Shown: positions 21,262 to 32,149 of the stretch, in pieces | Layout of the letters: each line of letters opens with the position of its first letter | Position numbering within the stretch: the stretch's first letter is position 1 | From: Mesorhabditis belari | Taxonomy: Eukaryota > Nematoda > Chromadorea > Rhabditida > Rhabditidae | NCBI GenBank assembly: GCA_958450365.1 | Contig: CAUEEP010000904.1 | Location: 124,001 to 188,000, forward strand | Direction of reading: 5' to 3' | DNA: 64,000 bases | The notes under the pieces: generated by a model | The model's input: only the letters and a program-made list of their open reading frames with translations | What the model was told of the DNA's origin: nothing | The model's database searches: none | Position numbers and translations under genes: made by a program

Positions 21262-21512
21262 CATTATATATTAAAAGAGCAGTTTTATATATAATAAATT
21301 GTTCGTCCCTCTGTACGGCCTTTTTCTCAGTCGTCTTTAAGCCTAAAAAAATTGAAATCTTGTAAAAAGCCTTAAAATCTAATGTAGTTATTTCATTTAA
21401 ATTAAAATATTAAAAATTCAAGATTGAGTGGCACTACGTTGGGGTCGAAACCGGCCCTTGTGGGCCGTAGAAAAGCGTGCTCCCGACTGCGCCGACGGCG
21501 ACGAGAACGCCG
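21262..21512 (-). mobile_element. tRNA-headed element ending in CTCTTTTATATA
   Basis: On the minus strand: box A-like GGCGCAGTCGGGAGCACGC, box B-like GGTTTCGACCCC, then CGTAGTGCCACTCA. The body runs to a GTACAGAGGGACG segment and a CTCTTTTAATATATA end. The same order appears at 24298-24545, so it is a SINE-like family. Alternatively, in reverse, its TCTACTATATATAAAAGAGC end resembles a Helitron 5' terminus. Confidence 0.6.
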
Positions 21513-21599
21513 GAAAAAATAACCAAAAAAAGATCGAAAATAGATTAATTTAACAAACTAGTGCTACTGTTGAGCTACTATTGTTGAACACATGTTGGA

Positions 21600-21960
21600 A
21601 ATATTGCTACTCCAGCAACGAAAGTACCTACCACCCCTGCTAAACCAGCAGCGACTCCAGCTCTAGCTCCACCAGCTAAACCGGCGGCTGCACCAGCTAA
21701 ACCAACAACCCCGGCAGCTCCACCAGCTAAACCAACAACCCCGGCAGCTCCACCAGCTAAACACAACCCAGGGCCCCGCAGGCCCCCCCCCGCCCCCCCC
21801 GGGCGCCCCCAGCTAAACCAACAACCCCGGCAGCTCCACCAGCTAAACCAACAACCCCGGCAGCTCCACCAGCTAAACCAACAACCCCGGCAGCTCCACC
21901 AGCTAAACCAACAACCCCGGCAGCTCCACCAGCTAAACCAACAACCCCGGCAGCTAAACC
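21600..21960 (+). repeat. 30-bp minisatellite encoding PAKPTTPAAP
   Basis: Units CCAGCTAAACCAACAACCCC plus GGCAGCTCCA encode a ten-residue Pro/Ala/Thr/Lys repeat on the plus strand. The frame is broken by 47 bases of C and G runs at 21762-21808 that fit no unit and look like a consensus error. Downstream the frame continues through LKLKPTSDDVEPAEEISLPL to a stop at 22068, but that stretch runs into the next foldback's left arm, so a real protein is doubtful. Confidence 0.85.
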
Positions 21961-22026
21961 TCCACTGAAACTCAAGCCCACATCGGATGATGTGGAACCT
22001 GCTGAAGAGATTTCTCTTCCATTGCC

Positions 22027-22215
22027 AAAGAAAGCCAGGTTAGAAGCAGGTTTGGAAACGGAAAATTGAATATCTTTTGATTTTCAAAGCAAAACCCAAC
22101 GAATGGGGCAGCTGTGGAAAAATCGGAAAAACGCCGGTGCCCCATTTGTTGAGTTTTTCTTTGAAATTTAAAAGATATTCAATTTTCCACTTCCAAACCT
22201 GCTTCTAACCTGGCT
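22027..22215. mobile_element. Foldback element with ~80-bp arms
   Basis: Left arm 22027-22112 (AAGCCAGGTTAGAAGCAGGT, then AATTGAATATCTTTTG and AATGGGGCA) pairs with right arm 22138-22215. No coding. It shares the ATTGAATATCTTT word with the 1-226 element. Confidence 0.88.
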
Positions 22216-22919
22216 TTCCTTCTATCTTTTTCCGCTAGCAAGCCTGGGTTAGTAGGGTAAATTGATCCAGAAAATCGACAAGCCTCCATTAAAGAATTTC
22301 AAAGACTGAAATTTCCATGAATCTCAATTGGAGAAAATGGAAATTCAATGGAAATTCCCTGCAAACAATCCGGGAAGTCTTTGCTCTTTTGTTTGTAATA
22401 TAAAATCAAAAATAGAAACATTCTTTATAAATGATTAACTCATTGTTTGTGGGGGTAAAAGAGGAGGAGTTGTCCTCGCTTTTCTCTCCACTCTCAACCC
22501 AAATGGCTTTCAATTTCCGCCATCGCTTCCCGCCAAACAAAAAGCTCAAAAAGCTTTCTATGAAACAAAAAAAGAGATTCAACTGAATATCTTTATATAT
22601 CTCTTTCAAAAAAACTCCTCAATGAAACACCGGAAATTAGGAATAGACGTCTTTTCGCCGAGTCCAAGCACCTCGTGGTACCTGTTTTTGGCATTTTTTT
22701 GATGTTTCAAATAACTTTCAATAAGGGAACTTGAAAAATACACGTAATGGTAGAAAATCTCGGGTGTAATTGGGCAAAATACAGTACCCTTTGCCTAAAT
22801 TCTTTCGTAAAGCTGAATCAGTGTTTTAAAAATTGTTAGATAAGATCAAAGATACTAAATTTTGTTGAAAATTGTGTTGAAAAAAAGTGTTGGAGTTGAA
22901 GTTGGACAAAACTTTAAAG
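22216..22919. other. No feature
   Basis: AT-rich, no exon pairs or element ends recognised. Confidence 0.5.
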
Positions 22920-23205
22920 AATCAAGGACAAGCTCAAGCACAAGCTCAAGTAGAAGTTTAAGCTCAAGTTCCAGCACAAGGCCAAGCACAAGGCCAAGCA
23001 CAAGGTCAAGCTCAAGGTCAAGCACAAGGCCAAGCACAAGGCCAAGCACAAGGCCAAGCTCAAAGTCAAGCTCAAGGTCAAGCACAAGGTCAAGCACAAG
23101 GCCAAGCACAAGGCCAAGCACAAGGCCAAGCTCAAAGTCAAGCTCAAGTTCAAGCACAAGGTCAAGCACAAGTTCAAGCTCAAGTTCAAGCTCAAGTTCA
23201 TAATT
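22920..23205. repeat. CAAGCACAAGGC hexamer-based array
   Basis: Six-base units (CAAGCA, CAAGGC, CAAGCT, CAAGTT). Long Ser/Thr/Arg and Leu/Glu/Val frames on both strands are by-products. Confidence 0.95.
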
Positions 23206-23327
23206 TGCGGTAAGTTTAACTAGCAAATAACCTTAAATTACTGAAAATAGTAATGTATTTTCACTACAGTATGCTAGAAAAAGATTTAGACGGACTACTG
23301 AACAGCTTTCATTTTGACTTTAAAAGA

Positions 23328-23446
23328 TACTCAAGTTCAAGCTCGAGTTCAAGCACAAGTTCAAGCTCGAGTTCAAGCTCAAGTTCAAGCACAAGTTCAA
23401 GCACAAGTTCAAGCTCAAGGTCAAGCTCAAGCTTCAAATCAAGCTA
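23328..23446. repeat. TCAAGCTCAAGT hexamer-based array
   Basis: A second, smaller array of the same CAAGYW hexamer type, about 120 bp from the first. Confidence 0.93.
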
Positions 23447-24297
23447 ACATCATCCCCTTTTCCTTTTTTCGCAAATTCTTTCTTCTTCTTCTTCTTCTTT
23501 AAATTATAAATCACAAACCAAAAATTATAAATTGTCATCAAAAAAAAGTCAACCTTTAAGCCAATTTTTTCTCATCTCTGTGTTTTGGAATTAGTTTTTT
23601 TAGTTTATTTTGGAAAAATGTCCTTTCAAATGATTCAATGAGAGCCAATTCTCAGAAAAAATTCTCAGAAAAAAAAAGAATAGTAAAAACATTGTGACTC
23701 TGCAAGATTTGGCCAATTTCAAGCCAAAAATGGAGTCATAGAGAGAGAAAAAGAAAAGATTAATAAGAATAGCCGAAAAAAAGTGAGTAGGAGAGGTCAG
23801 CTGAGTGAGGAAAATCCTAAAAAAAAAAAGGAAAATCTGAATGAGACAGCGAACAAGCAAAAAAATCTCTTCAGACACACGTTTGGGAAGCGTTCAGGGG
23901 AATTCAGGGGAATTTGTCATTGGCTTTTGAAGCGTTTCCTCTTTAAACCATACTTTGAGCTAAAGAATGGAACCACACCCTTTCTGGGGCACTGAATCAC
24001 TTTTCCACTACGCTAAACTGGGTTCTGGAAAGCTCTGGACAGTTCTGGAAAGCTCTGGACAGTTCTGGACAGATTCCAGTGCACCAGAAAAAGTGTGTTT
24101 CCATTTTTGATCAATAATAATCAGTAATGTAACAAGGTTACAGTAGACTTTTGATCAATAGTGCATGCTAGACAGTGAATGGACAGTCAATAGACAGCTA
24201 CAGTCAAAGTATTACAACTTGAGAGAGATTCAGTTAAAGTTCTAAAAACCAGCTGAAAAAACCTGCTTAACAGTGGCTTTCTCGGCTATTCTCGGCT
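23447..24297. other. No gene; short direct repeats
   Basis: AT-rich, with GTTCTGGAAAGCTCTGGACA repeated at 24025-24075. Confidence 0.5.
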
Positions 24298-24545
24298 ATT
24301 CGGCGTCGTGGCTCAGTTGGGAGCGCGCTTGTCTACGGCCCTCCGCAGCCCCACGCAGACCCCGGTTCGACCCCCCGTAGTGCCACTCAATTCTCAATTC
24401 GTCATTTCTGATTTTAAATGACACTACTACAATATATTCTAAGATTCTCTAAAGAAGTTTTAGCTTTCTTGACAAAACACGGCTGAAAAAAGCTCGTAGA
24501 AACGGACGGACGGACGGACGGACATTGCTCTTTTATATAGATAGT
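24298..24545 (+). mobile_element. tRNA-headed element with (GGAC)n and CTCTTTTATATA end
   Basis: Box A region GTGGCTCAGTTGGGAGCGC (D stem GCTC/GAGC intact) and box B GGTTCGACCCC at wider than normal spacing, because a C-rich hairpin (GTCTACGG to CGCAGAC) occupies the anticodon/variable region. Next come GTAGTGCCACTCA, a body with TTTTAGCTTTCTTGACAAAA, then (GGAC)n and GCTCTTTTATATAGATAG. Same family as 21262-21512. Confidence 0.65.
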
Positions 24546-24587
24546 AAATTAGACTAAAAATTTGCATACTAGGGTTTTCGGCTAGTA

Positions 24588-24872
24588 AGAGATAGTAAGT
24601 TTTAGCTTTATTGGTCAAAACACGGTTGAGAAAATGCCTGTACAGACAGACGAACGAAAAAACACGGCTCTTTTATATATAGAAGATTTGGATTTGTTTA
24701 ATTACTGAATTATTAATTAAATAGTTGATTTAGATATTTAATTAATAATTCAGTAATTAAACAAATTCAAATCTTCTATATATAAAAGAGCAGTTTTTTT
24801 ATTCGTTCGTCTGTCTGTACAGGCATTTTCTCAACCGTGTTTTGACCAATAAAGCTAAAACTTACTATCTAT
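24588..24872. mobile_element. Long near-perfect palindrome of TACTATATATAAAAGAGC-family ends
   Basis: Arms 24588-24726 and 24737-24872 are reverse complements around a ~10-base centre. Each contains TTTTAGCTTTATTGG, CGGTTGAGAAAATGCC, a CAGACAGACGAACG tract, CTCTTTTATATATAGAAG and an AT-rich ATTACTGAATTATTAATT segment. This looks like head-to-head duplication of one element end. Confidence 0.9.
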
Positions 24873-25069
24873 ATATAAGAGCTAAACAATGCAATCAATT
24901 CGAGTCGGTTTTAAGGATTTCACTAGAAAATGCTGTAGACTTCTAGTATTTCTAAAATCGTTTTCTAAAGTATTTCTAAAATCGTTACTGATTTTAGAAT
25001 TGGCTCTTGCGTAGTTCTCAAAAATCTACAGAATAACGTGCCCTTTTTAGGTGCATAATGGCAAAAAAA

Positions 25070-25138
25070 GAAAGAAAAAGAAAGAAAAAAGAAAGAAAAA
25101 AGAAAGAAAAGAGAAAAACTAAAGAAAAGAAAAGCACA
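25070..25138. repeat. GAAAGAAAAA repeat
   Basis: Purine simple repeat. Confidence 0.9.
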
Positions 25139-25778
25139 AACTAAAGAAAGGTCGGTCTCCTAGATACGCATCGTCAGTTCAAAGACGCTTCCGCCTACCC
25201 AATAAGGCCTATTTTTGGGTTAGTTGCCTTTTTTAGAAAAGAAAACGTCTATGAGAATCCGAAATTGGTGAGTTCTGAGAACAAATCATTTACCCAATCG
25301 ATCATTTACCCAATGCTTCGTAGACTTTATAAAACGAAACGAAAATTGCAATTTAATCATTTGATCTTTGCCAGATCTCCGATTTTCAAAAGCAATTTAC
25401 ATGATTTACATGATTTAAATGATTTACATGAGTAGACATGACATTTTTTAAATAAACATGAGATTTTACATAGAAAAACAATGATTAGCTGATTTTTAAA
25501 AAGAAAATGACGCCTTCTTGGGTATTTTGAAGAGCAAAATCGAGAAGGAGAGGGGGAAAATGAGCAATGGACTGGCTATTGAATTTCAAAATTGTGTGAA
25601 AAGGAACAAAAAGGATAGGGTCAGTGATTTTTGAGATCAAATTCTGGAGAAAGCTCTTGTTTTCATAAATGCTTAAGTTTTAAGCTGAAGTTGGTGCTGC
25701 TAAGTTGAAGTTTTTAAGTTGAAGTGTCGGACAGATTGATTGGATCTGTTCAAAATTGCTTTGCAGGTTTCTTACTTG
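25139..25778. other. No feature
   Basis: AT-rich, with GATTTACAT words at 25395-25430. Confidence 0.5.
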
Positions 25779-25779
25779 T

Positions 25780-25843
<64 letters not shown>
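25779..25843. repeat. (CTTG)n microsatellite
   Basis: About 16 perfect units. Confidence 0.97.
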
Positions 25844-26696
25844 CTTTTCTTACAGATATTGCAAAAGACTCATTTCTCGGAAATGAAATCGAACTCTGGC
25901 TCATTGAAACTGCTAGCCAAGACTGCTAAGCACTCGGTCAAAAGGATACTAAATAAGTATTAGAGAAAGCTTTTAAATCGTTGTCTTTAAAAGCTTTTAA
26001 ACCGCTGTCTTTAAAAGCTTTTAAACCACTGCTTTTAAAAGCAATTTATCCAAGCTAACAATATCAATTCAAAAAGTAAACTTTTACAAATGAAACTTTC
26101 AACAAAGTCTTCAAAAAAAAAGACAAAGATGATCCCTCTCCTTCACTCAAAAAAACAACATTTCCCTGTCAGACACCAAAAAAAGCCAAAAATGGGAAAA
26201 CCTCTTGTGAATCGGGAAGTGAAGTGAGCACTTTTCTAGAGAAATCCACACTTTGAGTTAGCTGGGAAAAGGCTAAAGGATCGGTAACCAATTTTGAGAG
26301 AAGTAGGCTCTGAAAACAGCCAAAAACGGGAGATTTTACAAGAAGTTTTGTGCCATTCTTATTGTTAGACTTTTCCATTAGACTTGAATTAGTTTCGTCA
26401 ATGTGTTAGGCTATAGTTTGGTTATTTTTTAAATGAACTTACAATCAGCCTCAGCTCAATCTTCCATAGAATATGCAGTCTAGCTAAAGTTGATCGAAAA
26501 TCTCGTAAACGCTTGCCAACTATGGCAGTCAAAGATTGAAATTCACATTGAAATCCCCTTCAAAAGCTTTCTTAAATTCGATCATCCCGCAAAAGTTCAA
26601 GGAAGTTTCCATTGAAAATGTTAGCGCACAAGAAATTCTTTGGAATTGAATGAGGAAGAAGATTTCATTGATGCGAAAAGGAATTTTATTTCAGGG
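25844..26696. other. No feature
   Basis: AT-rich; a CTTTTAAACCGCTGTCTTTA duplication at 25975-26040. Confidence 0.5.
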
Positions 26697-26936
26697 ATCG
26701 GTCGATTCGATGCGTTTGCCGTTGGCAATCTATGTATTTTGCTCGTATCTTAACCGGGTTTGTTTGAAAAATGTTGAATTTATTTTCATTCGGCTTGAAA
26801 AACGTTGAATTTACTTTCATTCGACTCAAAATCAATTTTTCTATCGAATAAAAGAAATTCGACGTTATTCAAACCAAATCCAATCAAGATACGAGCAAAA
26901 TTCGTAGATTGCCAATGGCAAAGGATCGAAAAGGGG
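26697..26936. mobile_element. Foldback with TTTGCCGTTGGCAATC arms
   Basis: Left arm 26699-26765 and right arm 26870-26936 are inverted (GGATCGGTCGATTCGATGCG region versus GCCAATGGCAAAGGATCG; GCTCGTATCTT versus AAGATACGAGC). The centre carries two TGAAAAAYGTTGAATTTA copies. The GCCAATGGCAAA palindrome is shared with the modules at 46.9-47.5 and 60.6-61.3 kb. Confidence 0.78.
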
Positions 26937-28439
26937 ATGGCTAGAGATGGAAAGGGAAAGTGAAGTCTAATTGTCAGAGTTGAACAAGTAGAACTGTCTA
27001 ATCAAGAGTTTTACGTTCTGTAATCATCTGAAAATTACTATTTGAGGGTTTTATCAAGGTTGTCATTAGTGTTGGTGTACTTCGTGTTAGTTTTAAGCTT
27101 TTTGAAACAATATGAAACAATAATCAATATGAAACGATTCAATTTTCAGAATCTCTTGATCATATTTTCTGAAAAGTATTCAAGAAAGAAGCTAGTGTAC
27201 TAGAACTATACTACTATCGATTTCTAAAGTTACTAGAAATCGTACTAGAGCTACAGTACGATCTCTTTTCTAGTAGAGGCACAGTACGATCTCTTTTCTA
27301 AGGTTTAAGTCTTCTGGGTAAGCCCGGAATCGATTTGAAGTCAGACAAGTCAGACAAGACAGACAAGACAGACAAGACAGTACACTAAAGCTTATCTACC
27401 TTCAGTTTACAAGTGCAGTACCTTTTTTGACGGCATCTTTTAGAAAATAGTCAAAAGAAGACAGCTTTGTTATGAAATTTTGAGTTTAAGCATTAGACAA
27501 GTTCAAAATACCGACGTACAGTATCTTTAACTCAAAAAAAACTTTAAACTTTTCAAAGTAAACACTTTCAGCAAGGCTAGAACTATAAAAATAAAGGGGA
27601 AAAGCTCTTTACCTACCAAAACACTCTTCCCAGCCCTTTTTTTGTTATTTACTTGATGCTAAAAGACCCCACAAATCATCCCAGAATAGGGCATCAATTA
27701 CGGGAATTTTTTTTTTTCATTGAATCTCTCTTTCTTTTTGACTTAATCAAAAAATGAGAAAACATCGATGTTTTGGTGTGAATGAAAAATGAAAAGACCA
27801 ATAAAGAAATAAAATAAAGGGGAAAGGCTCGGAGAAAAGTCGAGGAAATGGAAATTTGTTGGAGAGAAAGGCTGCGAGATCGAAAACAACAAACAAATTG
27901 GCTTTCTTGCATGAGTTCAGCCACGAATTGGGAAAGGATTTTATTTCAAAAAGTGCAAATGCTTAAAGGGGTAAAGATTTAGGCTACAATAGGCTACAAA
28001 TCAAAGCTTTTATTGTGCGAATGCGGCGCTATAGAAGACAGTTTTTTTTACATGAGCTTTCTCTGCTTTAAATCTGATAGCTGATAAGTCCATTTAGTTC
28101 TATAGCGGTCAAATTCTAGATTTGCATATCCAGTACCACAAATCCAGTCCAAGAATCTGATATCACTGGCTAGAGTACCAGATCTCTGGGAAGCGGATCT
28201 GACAATGAGCTCTGACAATGAGCTCTGACAATGAGCTTTGACAATGACAATGATCTGATCAGACAGTTCCTAGAGCCGATTTTTCAGGGTAAGCCAAGCC
28301 AAGCCAAGCAAAAGCAAAAGTTTTAGGCCAAATTAGACTAAATAGAGAACCAAACCAACAGTAATAAAGAAGTGAAGGAATTGGCAAAAAGATTCCGGTA
28401 GATTCGGTAGATTAGGTAGATTTCCAGAGAGAAGATTGA
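26937..28439. other. No gene; minor repeats
   Basis: AT-rich, with ACAAGACAG repeats at 27345-27380 and ACAATGAGCTCTG repeats at 28200-28262. Nothing coding recognised. Confidence 0.5.
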
Positions 28440-28510
28440 ACCTTTTGCAAAAGGTCGTGAACATTTTTCTTTCTGGGTAATTGCTCTAACCACTGAGCTA
28501 TCCGGTACCT
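28435..28510 (-). pseudogene. tRNA-like sequence, second copy
   Basis: Minus strand GATAGCTCAGTGGTTAGAGC (box A) and a box B-like GGTTCAATC. Its upstream flank (CTCGACAAGTTAAGGTACC) and the purine tract beyond are the same as for the copy at 10.97-11.06 kb, so the unit duplicated with flanks. The interior is shortened. Confidence 0.55.
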
Positions 28511-28529
28511 TAACTTGTCGAGGGAAAGA

Positions 28530-28775
28530 AGAAAAGACAAGGAGGAAGAAGAAAGGAAGAAGAAAGGAAGAGGAAAGGGAAGAAGAAAGGAAGAAGAAAG
28601 GAAGAAAAGGTTGTACTAAGTAAGGGTGTACGTCTAGGCCAGATCAATTGAAAGCAATTGGCTTTGGCTTTAGCTCAAATGAGGAAGCAATCGAATCAAT
28701 CAATCAATCAATCAGTCAATCAATCAATCAGTCAATCAATCAATCAGTCAGCCCATCAATCAATCAATCAAAATC
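28530..28775. repeat. GAAGAAAGGAA tract and (AATC)n microsatellite
   Basis: Purine tract 28535-28612, then a match to 11105-11150 (GGCCAGATCAATTGAAAGC), then an AATC tetramer array at 28690-28770. Confidence 0.88.
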
Positions 28776-29563
28776 AATTAAAATCAACTGAAAGCCTAAG
28801 CCATAGCTTACTAACAAGCCAAACTTGTGCTTAGAAGTGAAAACACACCCCGTTCTCAATCCTTATTGCAATTATTGCTTAGAAATTATTGCACTCGTGA
28901 AAGCTATGGGAATTAAGAGCTCTTCTAGCTATGGGAATTAAGAGCTCATTAGAAGAACAAAAATTATTTGAATCAAACAGAATTCAGAGCACCTAGCTAA
29001 CAGAAATTTGATGGTCATTTAAAGAGAAATAAATATCAAGAAGATTTCTCGATTGAATAAATCAATAAGCAAAGAAATCCTTCTTTAAATATTTCGAAAA
29101 AAGATCAAAAATGAAAATGAAAACTGAAAACTCTTTTTGTAACTAAAAATTATTTGATTTTTGCAAAGTTTTCAATATTTTCTATTGAAAAAAGCATCTA
29201 AAAAAAGTGCTAAAAAGGGATAATTTCGGAATTTTCTGAGTTTTTTGATGTAAAAAGGGTTCTTGGAGTTGATCTGTGCTTCTTTTTTAAAGAGAAAATT
29301 TGTACAATTTGAAAATTACTATGAATTTTGTAAAGTTAAAATTAATAAGCTAAACTAAACTCTTGGAGTTTAAGTCGAAATTTGGACAAACGCTCTAAAA
29401 GCGAAATTGACAAAGTAGCGATGACTAAGCCTAGCTGGAAGACTAAGCCTAGCTGGAAGACTAAGCCTAGCTGGAAGACAAAAGAACAATGAGATTTAGC
29501 TTTTAAAAAGGCATAAGGCTACAGAGTAAGGCATACGGCTTTCCCCTGGCGGCAATGGGACGT
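28776..29563. other. No gene; triple GACTAAGCCTAGCTGGAA
   Basis: AT-rich; the 18-bp unit occurs three times at 29424-29478. Confidence 0.5.
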
Positions 29564-29630
29564 GTTGGTGTGACTCGTTGGTAAAGCGCTCGACTCGTAA
29601 GCGAGTTTCGCTCGAATCCCGGCGCCGACC
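29564..29630 (+). pseudogene. tRNA-Thr(CGT)-like sequence, shortened
   Basis: The acceptor halves GTTGGTG and CGCCGAC can pair (with G-U). The anticodon stem/loop CTCGACTCGTAAGCGAG gives anticodon CGT, and the T-loop TCGAATCC is present. The length is only 67 nt, the D stem mispairs and the T stem is poor. It is probably a pseudogene or SINE head rather than a working tRNA. Confidence 0.55.
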
Positions 29631-29745
29631 CAGTCCCAACCCATAAGAGATTTTATTGTGCGAATCCGGTTAATGTTTAATTCTATAGGATTCATGATAT
29701 GTTTAATTGATTTTATCTGGACCAGAGTGCCCAACAGGATTGATA

Positions 29746-29960
29746 TCTACTATATATAAAGCAGAAGAGACGTCTGTCTGTCCGTCTGTGCACAAACGCG
29801 ACGCTCCGTAATTACGCTTGCTCTATCGGTTAAAAGGTAAAGTATTCAGCTTTTGCTCGCAATATTTTGCTTCCAGGCGCTTTCGGCTATGAGGAATCTG
29901 ACTTTTAGGTTCATTTTTAAAAAGGGAGCGGGGCTTAACATGAGTTACCGTAGTTTTAGT
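29746..29960 (+). mobile_element. TCTACTATATATAAA-terminus element fragment
   Basis: Starts TCTACTATATATAAAGCAG, followed by GTCTGTCTGTCCGTCTG and GCGACGCTCCG. Further in, TTGCTTCCAGGCGCTTTCGG and TGAGGAATCTGACTTTTAGG recur at 31068-31110. The TC-start plus TACTATATATA is reminiscent of Helitron 5' ends, but no 3' hairpin/CTRR end or Rep/helicase is seen. Confidence 0.45.
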
Positions 29961-30117
29961 CATTTTAAAGAAAGAAAGCTAACAGGAGCGGGTTGGATGC
30001 GATTGGAGAGCGCGACAATCATCGTTTAAATGTTTTGCCTCTTTCTTCTTTCTCAAGACTATCAAACATTTTTAGTTTTAAGTTTAAATTTAGCCAAAAA
30101 AACGAGAAAAAAAGAGG

Positions 30118-30180
30118 GAGATGAATGCGGCGGTTATCGCTCTGAGGGTCAAGGGTTCGATTCCGGCTCGCGAAAAATTT
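30118..30180 (+). pseudogene. 3' half of a tRNA-like sequence
   Basis: GTTATCGCTCTGAGGGTCAA and box B GGGTTCGATTCCGG then CTCGCGA. The D arm/box A is missing. An almost identical piece lies at 31012-31062, and a related core lies within the foldback at 58.05-58.31 kb. The 3' flank (GTGTTTCTAGGGGTAATTT) also resembles the one at 58.22 kb. Confidence 0.6.
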
Positions 30181-30474
30181 TTTGACTTTTTTTTGCAAAA
30201 TCCTCAAAAATGTGTTTCTAGGGGTAATTTAATGCGCTGAATACGAATAACGTGTTTTTAGCCTATGCTATCAAACAAAAAACTATCGAAACGCGATTTC
30301 GGCACTTTTTGGGTGGACTGAGCTCACTAAAACGCCCGTAAAAAGTTCAAAATTAAATGAATTCAAAAACTGTTTTGACGATATAATTTGTCTTGAATTC
30401 AGCTTTCTGATGAGCCATTGTACGTTGAAATTGGTTGAGTTTGAGAACAATGACAATGGAAAAACGGACAGAAC

Positions 30475-30958
30475 TTATCCAGCGATCCAATATTAGCGGA
30501 AGGTACTTATCCAGCGAGCCAAGATTAACGGAAGGTACTTATCCAGCGACCTAATATTAGCAGAAGGTACTTATCCAGCGATCCAATATTAGCGGAAGGT
30601 ACTTATCCAGCGACCCAATATTAGCGGAAGGTACTTATCCAGCGACCTAATATTAGAAGAAGGTACTTATCCAGCGAGCCAATATTAGCAGAAGGTACTT
30701 ATCCAGCGACCTAATATTAGCAGAAGGTACTTATCCAGCGACCTAATATTAGAAGAAGGTACTTATCCAGCGATCCAATATTAGCGGAAGGTACTTATCC
30801 AGCGAGCCAATATTAACGGAAGGTACTTATCCAGTGACTCAATATTAGCGGAAGGTACTAATCCAGCGACCTAATATTAGAAGCAGGTACTTATCCAGCG
30901 AGCCAATATTAGCAGAAGGTACTTATCCAGCGAGCCAATATTAACGAAAGGTACTTTA
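30475..30958. repeat. 32-bp minisatellite GGTACTTATCCAGCGACC
   Basis: About 15 copies of GGTACTTATCCAGCGACCTA plus ATATTAGCAGAA, with GAGCC and TTAACGG variants in mixed order. Copies are contiguous without unique spacers, so it is not a CRISPR array. Confidence 0.95.
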
Positions 30959-31009
30959 CATGGGACCCTTTAAAGTTTAAACCTCTAAACTACCGTATTT
31001 TCTGTAATA

Positions 31010-31062
31010 TCGCTCTGAGGTTATCGCTCTGAGGGTCAAGGGTTCGATTCCGGCTCGCGATA
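31010..31062 (+). pseudogene. 3' half of a tRNA-like sequence, second copy
   Basis: Repeats ATCGCTCTGAGGGTCAAGGG and the TTCGATTCCGGCTCGCGA box B region of 30118-30180. It is followed by the CTGCTTCCAGGGGTTTTCGG segment also found at 29.87 kb. Confidence 0.6.
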
Positions 31063-32035
31063 CTCTGCTTCCAGGGGTTTTCGGCTATGGGGAATCTGAG
31101 TTTTAGGTCTATTTTGAAAAAGGAGGCGCTTTCTTTAGACAAATTGCTTTTAAGAACGCTTTGTACTTCGATGACTAACCAAATTATAAAAATTATCAAC
31201 TCCTGAATGTCCAAAAAACTTAGAAACCTTATGAATCTAATTTCTTCAAACTTATTCAACTTTTCAAATCAGTATCAATTTGTTTTAATCAAATTAGCGT
31301 ATCATAAAATAAAAACTTTCAAAGAAACCCACCATTTTCAAACGATTTTGCGGAAATGTCGGCTGTTTCGTCTGTCGAAATCTCGAAAATTCGCTTTAAA
31401 CCCAAAGGAGATCTGTAAATTGATTGGATTAAATTTAAATTTAAAGAATATTGAATAAATTCTAAAGAATATTGAATAAAAATAACGAAACTATAATAAA
31501 ATAAATGAATGACGAAGAAAAAGCGATTCAAGAAAAGAAAAGAAAAGGAATGATGCAGAAAAGGAAAAGGAATTGAAAAAAAAACTCGAACAAATTCTAA
31601 AGACGAACCCAATTATGGTGAACTTTTTGAGGGAAATGAGAAAAAGTTTGAAATAGTGAACAAAATTTTGATTTCCTGAACTCAATTGTAGACTTTTGGG
31701 CTCAAGAATCGAAACACATTCGATCTAGCGCATTGGCTTCCTCGTTTTTCTTTATCAATCAATCGTTTCTACAAGAATTTGAGTGCTGGAAAGGTTAAAG
31801 AGAAATGAAGGTGCTGGAAAGCTCAGGAAAGAATATCATAACACCGATTAGCTAAATTTTGAATTTACGCTACGGCGAATACGAAGAAATCCAATAAACA
31901 AATATTTAGAATATTTAGAACCTTGGTTTAGAAGATTTCAGTGTGCATTCAGGAAAATGTGACAACAAGAAATATGTTGACAAAACTAACATAAAGAACA
32001 CTAGTCAGCAATTCTTGAAAAAAGGGAAAGAAAGA
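31063..32035. other. No feature
   Basis: AT-rich, no supported gene or element. Confidence 0.5.
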
Positions 32036-32106
32036 TCCAGAGTCGGGATCGAACTTGAGAGGTCTCTCCCTGGAAACGAGTGCTTTACCACTCCGCCACG
32101 GCTGCA
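32036..32106 (-). pseudogene. tRNA-like sequence
   Basis: On the minus strand: GCAGCCGTGGCGGAGTGGTA (box A intact), an anticodon region with TTTCCAG, and AGTTCGATCCC (box B intact). The 3' acceptor (GACTCTGG) does not pair well with GCAGCCG. It could be a decayed tRNA or a SINE head. Confidence 0.55.
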
Positions 32107-32149
32107 ACCAGTCCTGGCCGTAAGGAGGCTGCTAAGACCACACACCAAA

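Noticed and set aside
22855..23226. Ser/Thr/Arg-rich and Leu/Glu/Val-rich proteins on opposite strands
   Set aside because: Hexamer array translated on both strands.
29564..29630. Functional tRNA-Thr gene
   Set aside because: 67 nt, mispaired D stem and weak T stem; kept only as a tRNA-like pseudogene.
30475..30958. CRISPR-like array of 32-bp repeats
   Set aside because: Units are contiguous with no unique spacers, in a nematode-like genome; it is a minisatellite.
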